Made by a program: the position numbers and the translations under genes. The notes below the pieces were generated by a model. The model made no database searches. It was given only the letters and a program-made list of their open reading frames with translations, and was not told where the DNA came from. A stretch of 64,000 bases of DNA. Origin: Acholoe squamosa. Lineage: Eukaryota > Annelida > Polychaeta > Phyllodocida > Polynoidae. The DNA lies in contig OX439035.1 of the NCBI GenBank assembly GCA_949317995.1, positions 83,825,959-83,889,958 on the forward strand, in the 5' to 3' direction. This document shows positions 11,926-22,592 of this stretch, piece by piece. Each line of letters begins with the position of its first letter. Positions within the stretch are counted from its first letter, which is position 1.

Positions 11926-12840
11926 GTGAAAGTAGTAAATAAGCTCAAAATGTTAGCCAGTCGACACTTGTTCGGGACTGTTTTGCCTGTCTCTTGTACA
12001 CAACGTTGGGCCCGTCTCAAGTCAGACCCCATTACTAGCCTGCTAGATAAAGGGGCAGTGCAAGACAATGTGTACATCCGCAAGGGGTCACAGCCCTACA
12101 ACCAAAGAGCATCCGCTGACTGGAATGGCAGTGTGGGAAACGATGGGCCGCAACACAAGTCCCCTCATCCTTCAAGCCAGCCTAGTGTGAGTGAACTAAA
12201 GGAGTCACGGAGGACTAAGCGGCATTCGAGGGTTGAGGATATGGATTCCTCGGACTCTGAGGACAGTTCATCGAGTTCAAGTAGCGACGAGGAACTTCCA
12301 TCGCAAAGAGCAAGAGATACCAGGGAAAAGCCTCACCAGTGTAATCTTATCAAGAGCGGTGGATCTAAAGAAGTATCTGAGCTGTTAAAAAGACAGGGTG
12401 GAGACCAAATGTAAATAATAAATACAAAGGGGGGTTCGGGGGGCAGAGGCCCCGATTTAATGAAGATCATTTCTCAAAAAATTGGAGTGAGAATTGTACA
12501 TACAGAGACTATCTTACAAAAATGTCGCCATCGTTTTACTCGTGACAGATTGTCAAAATCTCACGGCCAACTGCCTGCTGTTCTAGATTCTAGCGGCTCC
12601 GAGAAGGCAGCGGTTGATTCCTTCCTGCAGGGCTGTTCTGAGCAGAAAGCTGCTTTGGTTGCAGGGGAGAAGAACCTGAAATCAATGAGGGAGGCGATAA
12701 AGAGTGTCAGACACTCCATCCACAATACCCAATTTATCTTGGGTGACAAGAAGATCAGGAATGTCTCCTTCTCGAGCAACGATGGGATACACCCGGATGT
12801 GCTACGCCTGGAAACAAGCCAGCTCTCCAAGCTGAAGTAA
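11926..12840 (+). pseudogene. gag-like region of the retroelement
   Basis: An ORF to 12414 is rich in Ser/Asp/Glu in its second half (a DSSDSEDSSSSSSSDEE stretch near residues 106-122). After a stop the reading moves to another frame (motif GGQRPRFNEDHF, about 12430-12545) and then to 12460-12840, where the latter part is helical and charged. I see no CCHC zinc knuckle. Its assignment as gag rests on position before the protease. It is broken by at least two frame changes. Confidence 0.5.
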
Positions 12841-12905
12841 GATATACGTAAGATGGTTGTACCTGTCGTCAGACACCAACAGCGCTAAATCCTACATGGT
12901 ACACT

Positions 12906-13238
12906 GTGGAGGATGGTGGGAGGCATGGGGACCCTTGGGTACGTAATGTCTACTTCCGTACAAAGAACCCTATAAAAGACACCCCTGAGAGTCTTGTCCT
13001 ACCAGTTGTAATCAACGGGACCTCAGTAAACACTCTGATTGACCTAGGCGCACAAGTGTTTGTACTCAGCTCGAACTTTGTAGAAAGCATGGAGCACCCT
13101 CCTACACGAAAGGAGGCCATCAAGTTGAAGGGGGCTGGACCAGACAGCTTCATGAAGGGCCACTTCACAGACCCAGTAACCCTAAAAACAGATGGACTCC
13201 TGTTCAAATGGCACATGAATTGTATGTTGCACCAATAA
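12906..13238 (+). pseudogene. Retroelement aspartic protease
   Basis: The flap and core pattern of retropepsins is visible: V-L-P-V-V-I-N-G-T-S followed by T-L-I-D-L-G-A-Q-V-F-V-L-S. The active-site triplet D-[ST]-G-A reads D-L-G-A (residue ~47 of this ORF), which should abolish activity. The ORF ends at 13238, before the RT region resumes in another frame. Confidence 0.7.
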
Positions 13239-13356
13239 CAGATTCTGTCTAGGAGCCTCGATTGATCTCACAATGGCAACAGTCTAGATCAATGGTCATG
13301 TTATCAGAGCTAAATATCGCCAAAGCAGGTCAGGCGACACAAATGGGGTCTCCCCG

Positions 13357-14998
13357 GTGGCCTGCCTCAAGAGAGTTGTATTACCACCACATTCATCTCG
13401 ACAGGTAGCAGTGCGTACCAATCATGGACCGGTTGTGCCGGAAGAAGATCAGGTTCTGAGCCCAAGACTTTTTTGCCCAGATGTCTCAACTTGGATCAGG
13501 CCCGAGAGCTGTGCACTATCCTTAAAGAATACCAGTCAGTGTTCTCAAAGGATGACACAGACCTGGGTTGCTTCTCAGCTATAAAGCACACCATAGATAC
13601 AGGGAATGCCAAACCCATCCGGCAATGCATGCGCCGCACCCTGTTGGGTTTCCAAGAGGAAGAGGAAAAACATCTTAACAAGATGCTCGATGCAGGGCTC
13701 ATCAGGCCCTCCTCATCCCCATGGGCTGCAGTTCCTGTATTGGTATGTAAAAAAGATGGATCAGTCCGATGGTGTCTCGACTACAGGGGTCTGAACAGTG
13801 TGACCACCAAAGATGCTTTCCCCCTGCCAAAAATTGAGGAGTGCTTAGTCTCACTGGCAGGCAGTTGGTTCTACAGCACCCTGGACATGATTTCAGGATA
13901 CTGGCAGATAGAGCTTGATGAAGCTGACCAGCACAAGACAGCTTTCATCACAAAGTATGGGCTCTACAAGTAGACACGTATGGGCTTCGGCCTGTGCAAT
14001 ACCCCTGTGACGTTCCAGAGGGCAGTTCAGCTTGTTCTCCATGGTATGCAGTGGAAGAAGGTTCTGTCATTCCTGAATGATGTGGTCGTCTTTGGAAACA
14101 GCTTCTCCCAAGCCAAGGATAACTTGGTCGAAGCTCTAGAGAGGTTTGGAAAATATGACCTCAAACTGAAACCTAAGAAGTGCAGTCTGTTCCAGACCAA
14201 GGTCACCTTCCTCGGTAGGCAAGTCACACCAGAAGGGACCCAGATAAACCAGGAGAGCAGAGAAACTATAGAAAATTGGCCAACACCGAACACTTGAATC
14301 ATTCCTTGGGTATGAAAATTACCAACGTGAGTTTATCCCACGGTTTGCGTAAATATCTGCCCCACTCTATGCCCTGACCAGCCCTAAAACAAAATTTGAG
14401 TGGTCAGGAGAGGCATCTGTGGCACAGTCCCTAATCAAGAGTGCATTACTGGCAGTGCCAATACTACCTTACCCGAATGTTAGATACAAATTCATCCTAG
14501 ACTATGATGCCTCTGATGTAGCCATAGCGGGAGAGTTGGGGCAGATAGTTGACGGGAAATTGCAGATAATAGCCTACAACAGCTTTGTCCTAACCGCTGA
14601 ACAACATAAATACTGCACCACACGGAAAGAACTGCTGGCTGTGGTGATACTTTCTTGGCAGTACCGCCACTAAATGCTTGGGAGGCCCTTCCTTGTCAGA
14701 ACTGACCACAACAGCCTCACATGGCTAATGAGCTTTAAGAGCATCTAAGGTCAACTATCACGGTGGCTTGAGGAACTCTCCCAGTACGACATGTCGATTG
14801 TGCACCATCCAGGGAAGAAGCACAACAATGCTGATGCCCTGTCCCACATCCCAGACACATTTGAATACTGTGACTGCTATAGGGGGGGATCCAAGCCTCA
14901 GCTCCTACCATGCGGTGGATGCAGGTTTTGTGAGAGAGCACATGACCAGTGGAGAAGCTTCAAGACAAATGTTGATGATGTAGTGCCACTCTGGATGT
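13357..14998 (+). pseudogene. Retroelement reverse transcriptase and RNase H
   Basis: The linker begins in one frame (13357) and shifts to another by about 13473. RT fingers and palm follow: V-R-W-C-L-D-Y-R-G-L-N, then S-T-L-D-M-I-S-G-Y-W-Q-I (motif A), and F-G-L-C-N-T-P in the next segment from 13980. The catalytic YLDD-type box reads F-L-N-D-V-V-V (about 14070-14090). An in-frame TAG at 13971 interrupts the palm, and a TGA at 14295 ends the next segment. RNase H from 14419 shows D-Y-D-A-S-D-V-A-I, T-R-K-E-L-L-A-V-V and R-T-D-H-N-S-L, with TAA stops near 14671 and 14746. The region closes with the chromovirus-like H-H-P-G-K-K-H-N-N-A-D-A-L-S motif. Confidence 0.85.
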
Positions 14999-15002
14999 AG
15001 GC

Positions 15003-16860
15003 TTGGATACAGGCGAAGCTGACTCGAGTGTGACACAAGAGACAGCGATTAGAATGCTGGATATCGAAGACATTAATGCTGAAGACGAACAGACAATGCT
15101 GAACACATGCCTAGGCGCGTACTCTAAGAAACATCTAAGGGCTAAACAGCTTGAAGACCCTGACCTTAGCCCCATTATAGGTTGGATAGAGGCAGGATGT
15201 GAGCCATTGCAAGCCACTCTTGCAATCAGCAGCCCAGCCATGAAGTATTTCTGGGTGCACAGGTCGCAGCTAGCCATGAGAGAAAGGGTACTACACTACA
15301 AGTGGGAGACGCTGAATGGGCCCTGTTACCTATTGATAACCCCAAAGGAGCACAAACAAGAAACACTGGAGTACTACCACGGCTGAGGCATCTGAGGCAG
15401 GACAAAACATATGCTTGTCTGCAATGAGGATTTATCTGGTTCCAGCTGCAGAGCGATTGTTGAGACTTTGTGCAGTCCTGTGCCACCTGTACCCAAAATA
15501 AGAAACCCTGCCAGAAGGCATGTGGTCCGCTGGGAAAATACCATGCTGGTGCCCTGCTAGAAAGGGTCCACCTGGTCGTACTGGGGCCACTTCCGATATC
15601 AGAGAGTGGGAACACCTGTATCCTAGTTATTGTTGATCAATTCACCAAGTGGGTGGAATGCTATGCCATCCCAGATCAGAAGGCCAAGATCCTCGGAGAT
15701 AAGTTTGTAGATGACTTTGTAGCGCACTGGGGATGCCCTCAACAACTACACACAGATCAAGGTCACAACGTAGACGGCAATGTCATACGCAGTGTGTGCG
15801 ACTTGTTGAAGGTAGGAAAGACCAGGACAACACCATTTAGACCTGCATCAAATGGACAGGTGGAGCGGTACAATAGAACATGCCTGCAGATGGTGCGCTG
15901 CTTTCTTGAGGGAAAGGCAAGGCAATGGGATAGACACCTCTCTGTCCTGGCTGGAGCAAACTAGGTATAGCCCCAACATGATGATGCTGGGCCACGAAGT
16001 TATGCAACCAGAGGATGTGGTTTTCTGACTTACTGCAGGGAACGACAATTTTCCCAACTCTGCCTCAGAGTATGTTCAAAAGCTGTGACGAACCATGGAG
16101 GAAGTCCACAAAATGGCGTGTGAAAGACTCAAGGCAAAACAGGAGATCCAGAAAAGAACTTATGACCAAAAATTGTCCCATTTGAAATATGAACAAGGTG
16201 ATCTAGTCTACAAGAGGGACACAGCAAACAAAAAGGGTGACAGCCCCAATTTCAAACCGGTATGGAAGGGCCCATACCTAGTTGAGAAAGTCCTGTCGCC
16301 GGTGCTCCTGAAGATCCAAGGGAAGAAAAAGGTGAAGGTGAAAGACTGCCTAAATATGTGCAGGGACAGAGCAATTCCAATGTGGCTCCATTGTATGAGA
16401 CATCGGCTGTTGCATCTGGAGGAATCTGCAGACGAGGCAGAGCCTGAACCAACTCAGGAGAATGGTCCTCCCGATATGAGATGCACCCTTGGCTGCCCCG
16501 GATAATGACCTGGCTCCGGAGAATGGCCCTCCCGACATGCGGCAGAAGGAAGATACACCCTTAGCTGCCCTCGACAAACAGTCTGTGGCAGGGGATGGCA
16601 TAGCTGCTCCGGACGAGCCAGCGGAACCCCCAGCAGAAAGTAATCCACAGGCTGTAGCGGACCAGCCAAAGGGGCTTGGTGTTGAAAGAAAAAGAAAAAA
16701 TACAAGAAAAGGAAATACATGTTATGATCTGAGTAGCTCAGTGGAGTCAAGCAGCAACTCGGTAGAACGAAGGTCAAGAAGAGGCAGGCCCATACACCTT
16801 CCCGCAAGACATTTGAACACGATTCGCCGCCTATCTCAGCTACCTCGCATACTCCACTAA
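15003..16860 (+). pseudogene. Retroelement integrase with C-terminal tail
   Basis: A pre-integrase segment (15003-15386) leads into an HHCC-type zinc region (G-H-L-R-Q-D-K-T ... C-A-T-C-T-Q-N-K-K) with two stops near 15404 and 15449. The core follows from 15470. The first catalytic Asp is lost (H-L-V-V-L-G-P), but the second (H-T-D-Q-G) and the Glu (N-G-Q-V-E-R-Y-N-R-T) remain. It is followed by a GPY/F-like module (F-K-P-V-W-K-G-P-Y-L-V-E-K-V) in 16095-16505. A Pro/Glu-rich tail to 16860 contains a duplicated ~66-bp unit around E-N-G-P-P-D-M-R. A stop lies at about 15962. Confidence 0.8.
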
Positions 16861-16919
16861 CAATAGCAACCTATAAGTAGTCATAAGATGGAATAATAGA
16901 CCTCGACTTCTCTTCACCA

Positions 16920-18589
16920 TTGCAGCTTGAAGCAACAACTCTACTAGAGATGGATCAGAACCAATCCACCCAGCCAATCCAGATGCCATCGAATGGCTTT
17001 ATCCTGGTTCAAATGCCCCTTCCATCGGCAGCAACAGCTAGTATGGGTCAAACACCTCATCTGTTTTGCTCGCCCTGGTCGTTATCACAGTGGGGGCCAC
17101 CCCTACCCATGATGGCTGGACTCCCAACCCTGATGAATGGGACCAGGTCAATAGAACACGCACAAGATCACAAAGTACCACAGCAGCAGAAACCAGACCA
17201 GAAGGGTGCTACCCCAACACCAACAGTGGTGCCTCCAGTGGCCAGCGAGGTTCGGCAGAAAGATCAAGGCCAGGAAGTAGCCCGTCCAACACCAACGGGA
17301 ATCTGGGTCACTTTCTCAGGTGGCCCAAGTGAAGCTGGGGTAAAGAAAGGCAGTCAGCGGACAGTTACACTGGCCACAGACCACAGGAAAAGAGAAGGGA
17401 CGTTCCAGCCCAGATGACAACCAGCCCAAGAGGCGTGGTACAGGGTTGCAGCAAGCAATAAAAAAGCGACGCAAGACTAGCATGTGCCCAGTGTCGGACA
17501 TGTGCAGTTGGTCAAACCACATCCATTGCCACGTGGTACAGTCTCATATGCCCTTCTTCATCCAGCCAGAGACAGCATGCTGGGGCTGTCAGGAACAGTT
17601 CATAAGACCGAGCTGTTTAACCGAGCATATGAGTCACTGCCGAAGAACAAGACCATTTGACGATAGGATGTTGGACCGTTGGGCTGGGTTGTGCGCAGGA
17701 ATGCTTGAAGACCTGCCACATTCCCTGGGCGTAAAGCGAGCTAACCTACACCACCATTGAGGAAGAGTCAGGACACCAAATGAGTCAGCCGGGTGCCTGG
17801 GGTCAACCCTTCCACCCGGCTTTGATGCCCACTGTAACCTTCGCCAGCTGGCCAGAAACTCCACCAGGTCCACTGTCTATGACAAAGGCTGGTGGAGGAA
17901 CCTCTCTAACCTTACGGTAGTTGATGTCCAATGCTACCCTGGTGACTGGGGACGCATGGCAGATCTCCCGGGAGTGGGAGTGCTAAGAGCAGTGGGCCTA
18001 CACCCAGCAATAGTCCTGGGAAAGCTGGAGGAGTTGGAGGATCTGTTAAACCGGACCGTGAGGCAGCCACCCAGGACGTTGTCGCAGTTGGAGAGATTGG
18101 CATTGACCTCTACCATAACGAAGGCCATGGACGGGTCCTGGCCCAAGAGGTGGGACTGGCCAACCTAGTCTCCATGGCTGCAGAAAGTCATAGTCCATAC
18201 ACACGACAGGGGTGATGGACGGGCTGGTAGGATGTGCCGACAAGTCCTCACACAAGTGCTACCTCAGAAACACCGTTTGCAGCTCCACAGCTTTGACGGG
18301 GGCCTTGCAGAGCAGAAGGCCTGGGAAGTCGTTTCTGGAGGTGTCCTTCAGCATCTCTGCATTGCTGCTACGCCCTAACCACCATCCAGAGCTGGAGAAG
18401 GTAGTACAGAACATCCACTTGGAGAAGCTGCTCCTGGAGACTGACAGTCTATACCTCTGCCCTCCAAGTCAGCATTGCCCAGAGTCAATCTTGGAGGTTG
18501 CCAGAGGTATAGGGGAGCTGCGGGGACTGCCCCATAGCTTCGTATTAAGGATTGCAGCACGGAACGCTGAGGTGTTCTTCGGGCCTTAA
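16920..18589 (+). pseudogene. Retroelement third ORF: NLS, Cys/His cluster and TatD-family nuclease
   Basis: A Pro/Gln-rich N-terminal part leads through a 1-nt frame change near 17390 into basic K-K-R-R-K (possible NLS). A Cys/His cluster follows (C-W-G-C, then E-H-M-S-H-C; 17480-17640). After an in-frame TGA at about 17758 the same frame continues into a TatD fold. Visible TatD motifs: F-D-A-H-C-N-L (17821; the second metal His is Asn), A-V-G-L-H-P (about 17990), V-G-E-I-G-I-D-L-Y (about 18085, shifted frame), L-H-S-F-D-G-G (about 18283) and L-L-L-E-T-D-S (about 18437), then A-R-N-A-E-V-F-F-G-P at the end. TatD proteins are metal-dependent DNases of the amidohydrolase type; vertebrate TATDN2 is a nuclear member. 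At least three frameshifts and one stop make this copy non-functional. Confidence 0.75.
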
Positions 18590-18745
18590 TCCTAAGCCCC
18601 CGAGAGCACACAGTCAGTACTCTCTTCGTAGATTGTAGGCACATAGACAAGTAGGAAACCAGTGGCCAGCACCTTGTATATAGCAGCAATATTAGCTGGA
18701 CTGAAAGGTCCGGCGAACATGTATTAAAAAGTGAACGGAGAGTAG

Positions 18746-18965
18746 TGTGAGATGTGTGCATCTGTGTGCGCGAGGCAGGCGCCGGACCTATGACGTCTTA
18801 CCGGGAATTCCCCAGTATGAGGGAATCCCGGGCCTGATGTGTGGGATTCAGGCACTTTGGAGCTGACTGCAGAACACAACACTTGTGATGGAGTTGTCTC
18901 GTTACATCTTGAAGGTAAGATACTCTGATACTAAGGTTCCTACGGTGAAAACCTCACAATACAAC
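18746..18965 (+). repeat. Tentative 3' LTR of the retroelement
   Basis: A purine-rich run (18726-18745) resembling a polypurine tract is followed by TGTGAGATGTG, the usual TG start of an LTR. The stretch contains a stem-loop (CCGGGAATTCCC/GGGAATCCCGG, 18799-18830) and ends near a CA where AT-rich flank resumes. With no matching 5' copy in the window, both limits are guesses. Confidence 0.3.
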
Positions 18966-19520
18966 AAAATTTTGTGCAGAAGAATATCATTTTGCGTAAA
19001 TTAATATATTGCGCAGATGTGGCCCTTGCGCATATACAACGCACATTGATCCAACGTTGATGAATTTGCCTTCAATCGACCCGCGCACTTCGATGTTGTA
19101 ATTGCAACGCAGACATGGCGTTTTACAAATAATCTCATTTATTAAAAACCTAGCATGTTAAATCAATGATACTGCCAATACACATCTAATAAGTCACAAT
19201 TAAATAAGATTTAATAAGTTATTAAACAAAATATTTTCAAATGTTGTAAATTCACTGTGAAAATTGATACCTGTTGATTTCCTCCTATACCTTCACCATT
19301 GCGCAAAAAGTGTCTTTGGTTTTTTCCTCATATTTATAATGTCTTATCTACAAGTGATACTAACACAATCTCTTTTCCTAGGTAGGCTCGAGATCTTGTA
19401 GCACCACACTACCACAAAGATAAGAAGGATAGATGTATCAATTGATTTTATTCTGAATTTTCTTTAAACAAAAAAACTCGTCAAACGGACCACCTACCCC
19501 CATGCTAATAACTCTCGAGT

Positions 19521-19767
19521 TACCGTAATCTCCCGCGTATAAGGCGCAGCCCGCGTATAAGGCGCACCCCCAACTAAGGGAGGCCTGTCCCACGTATAAG
19601 GCGCACCCCTAAGGCCAGACTTTTGTTAATTTAGTACTGTTCTATAGTAAAAATACCCCCCCTATAAGGCGCACCCCAAACTCAAGGCAATGTCCCTCCC
19701 ACGTATAAGACTCAGCAGCATTTTGTTTGGCGTATAAGACGCGCCTTATACGCGGGAGATTACGGTA
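19521..19767. mobile_element. MITE, CGTATAAGGCGC family, best-preserved copy
   Basis: It has long, nearly perfect TIRs: TACCGTAATCTCCCGCGTAT at the left and its complement at the right. Three or four direct CGTATAAGGCGCACCCC subterminal repeats follow. The terminal TA on each side fits TA target duplication. About 247 bp and non-coding. The family may belong to the Tc1/mariner-pogo group, which is inference from TA ends only. Confidence 0.75.
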
Positions 19768-20521
19768 ATTACAGAATCTGAAAGATATTAAAATTTGCAT
19801 CACATACTTGATGCACCATTTGCTATTCCTAATATCACGAGAGAAAACTCCAGAAAGGTTACCTTTTCCAGTATATTGCCTATTGACCCTTTGCCAGGTC
19901 CCTAGCACCCAAAGTTCTGCTCCCGAGCAGGGGCGGCAGAACCATTTGAAAGTTGTGGGGCAGCGGTCAGGTAGGTATTTGACCCTGATATGCTGACCCA
20001 CCCCCCACCCCCCATTTTTTCAGGGGGGGGGGTCCATAGTCATAGTTGGGAGCATGAAGAAGGGGGTTGGGGGCACCCCTCAGAAAATTTTGAATATTAA
20101 TAGGCCAAAAGGTTTATTCTTGTGCATTTTGAGGAGAAAAGATGTAGTCTGTGGGCCCCCCCCCTTAATCTCTATATGCCTAGGAGATGAATCATAAAAG
20201 TCAAAAGATTCCAGTAAATCGATAAAGGATTTGTGACGTCTCCCTAAGTATTACCCTAAGATGTCCACAAAGGAAACCCTCCCCCCTCTAAAAAAACTAA
20301 AGAAAATTTTTTTAAAATGTAGATATCGAATGATGGATTCTCAAGCAACTTCAGGCAAAAGTTTCAGGGATATGATTTCCTTTTGGCGATTGTTTAGGAA
20401 ATTAGAGATCAATCAACAATATGGCGGCTATTTTGATACTTAATCATCAAAAAACACACATAACAAGTGTGGTTTAAAACAGTAATTTTGGAAGTTTTAT
20501 GATACCTGTTCAGGATTCAAA

Positions 20522-20684
20522 GGGGCTGTGTACAAATGACGTCATGCAGGAGGGGGGAGGGGGGTAGGCCCGGCATGACAAAATTTTCTGTACACCTTCA
20601 GCATTGCGAAAAACATGACAGGGGGTGGGGGGGGGGGGGTCAAAAATGGTCCAAAAGAGCATGAAGTCATTTGTACACAGCCCC
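20522..20684. mobile_element. MITE with CRE-containing TIR, copy A
   Basis: TIRs of 26 bp match at 25 positions. The left end begins GGGGCTGTGTACAAATGACG. The left TIR contains a full TGACGTCA palindrome; the right has TGAAGTCA. The interior has G tracts and is non-coding. A related copy lies at 41112-41287. Confidence 0.75.
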
Positions 20685-21490
20685 AAATCACTATTTTCTG
20701 CTTTAAAGGAACACTGAATCGAGTACCTAACTCCACAGACTTTTGCATGCAGATAGTCCCCGATTCTTAATTTCCATATCAATGTAAAGCAAACTTTGCA
20801 ATAGAGATGACATTAAAAGTTCAGTACAAATAAATGCCTATTGTTTGACAGCATATGCCCCGAACAAGTGAACATGCATAACTTAAATTTCATGCCATAT
20901 TGACACCCACTTGTATTCCTTCACACATTTATTAAGAAAACAAATCCTCAATATTGTTTTTGCAAACTTTTATTATGAAAAAGTATATTGGTAGAAAATA
21001 TTTGGTGTGACAGTGATGAGTTGCCTGGCTGTCGTCTAAAGGGTGCGACAAACCAACATGATATGTGCCAGCAACTTAATCTACTTCTTTGGTGGGTTTT
21101 GCTAGACACCAGCTATCAGACCTCGTGTTGCATATCAGCAATGTGATATATTATGCTGGGTACCTCAGGCCTGTTATGTGTAACTGTGTGTGATAGTGTA
21201 ACTTGTGTGGTTGTGAGTATAAAGTAATTTGTATGTTAGTGTAAGTAATGAATGTTAATGTAAAGTTAGTTGCTGGTACGCAACCAGTGCGTTCCAACCA
21301 TGGCAGTTTCAAGGGCCCAAACGCTCCCAACAAATGCATCGTTGCTCATGATTTGAATTTAGGCAACCTAAGAATGAGCTCAGTTACAACTTGGTAGTTA
21401 CTAAATTGAAGTATTAGATATTTTGTCATCGATTCTGCTACCCTGATTATTACTTGCCCATCTACCAGAGTAATTTCACTATTAATGACT

Positions 21491-21659
21491 ACCGTAAAAT
21501 TTCACATTAATGACCAACTTGATTTTGCTGCTAGTTTAAGCCACATCCCAGCTTTCATTTTCACCAAAACTTCCTTAGCTATATGACGCAGACAGACTGG
21601 GGAAACGACTGGGGTGTTTTGCATCAAAGTCATGGCTGCTTATATGCGAGGTTTTACAG
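21491..21659. mobile_element. Degenerate MITE, CGTATAAGGCGC family
   Basis: The left end taccgtaaaatttcac and the right end gcttatatgcgaggttttacagt are eroded inverted copies. It is old and non-coding. Confidence 0.35.
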
Positions 21660-22592
21660 TGGGTCCATTTACATCTAGATTGTATTTTCATCACTAACTA
21701 GTCAAACCTTGATTATCCCCTCAACACACTTGGGTATTCTAGCTATGTAACTATATGTAATACAATGAATCGATGTACGCTTCCATGGACTCATGGGCAA
21801 TATAAAGTTAAATCAAAACTGGGTTTTTGTGTTACACACAAATACAGCATTACCCAAGTCATGCTACGCACATAAATAATCATGATACTGAGGCTTATTA
21901 GGTACCCCATGTTTTAAGTAACATCTTGATACTTGTTTAAAACACTGCACACACATTTGACTGAGTGATTATGCAGAATATTTTGTGTGCCCTCACACAT
22001 TTTATTCTATATCTCTATATCATGGATCCGTAAGACATTAAATGACCACAGGTAACTGCTTTCCATGTTTACATCAAGCTCTCGTATTCATGATTTGTTT
22101 CAATATTGTTGTTGGCTCTTTACACTTTTCTTCACAACGTATGCACTTCTTTCATACCAGATTTGTTTATGTACTGTAGGAGGAGGCAGGGCTAAAATGG
22201 GTAAAATAATGCCTGTGAGTAAGTATATAAATATAAAACATTATAAACAGTAACAATTGTGTACACATGAATGTAGATCAAACATATCAGCCCACCAAAA
22301 GAAAAGCTCATCTACATTTAGGCGGGGATGAAACAATATCGCATAACATGGTCCTACTTTCAGGTTCTTGAATAGGACTACAGGTTGTATGTATACATGG
22401 CATATTGAAATAGGATTCTACCAAAGCAAGACAAAGCCATTGGTACATATAACATAACTGACAAAGCCTACCAGCGGGCTTGTGTTAATGCGAGCGGTGT
22501 GCAGTATACACAGTGTCTATGTACAAGGGGCTCTGGTTAGCACCAAGATCTTCCAAACCCAACCCTACTCCTACACTCACTAGCCAGATGCT

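Larger units (their letters stand above)
11926..18965 (+). mobile_element. Decayed Ty3/gypsy-type retroelement with a TatD third ORF
   Basis: In order: gag-like region, aspartic protease, reverse transcriptase, RNase H, integrase, proline-rich C-terminal tail, then a separate ORF with Cys/His cluster and TatD nuclease. The PR-RT-RH-INT order and motifs place it with Ty3/gypsy. Base composition is higher in GC than the AT-rich flanks, which start abruptly at about 11920 and 18960. Many stops and frameshifts, and changed catalytic residues in protease (DLG), RT (FLND) and integrase (first Asp lost), show it is dead. No 5' LTR was recognised upstream of 11926, so the 5' end is probably truncated. 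A 3' LTR is only tentative. Confidence 0.85.

Noticed and set aside
17066-17332. Second ORF overlapping the start of the retroelement third ORF
   Set aside because: It is an alternate frame of the same Pro/Gln-rich stretch, and the neighbouring frame links to the Cys/His cluster.
19642-20001. Minus-strand ORF of 119 codons
   Set aside because: It covers the end of a MITE and flanking repeats and has no domain signature.
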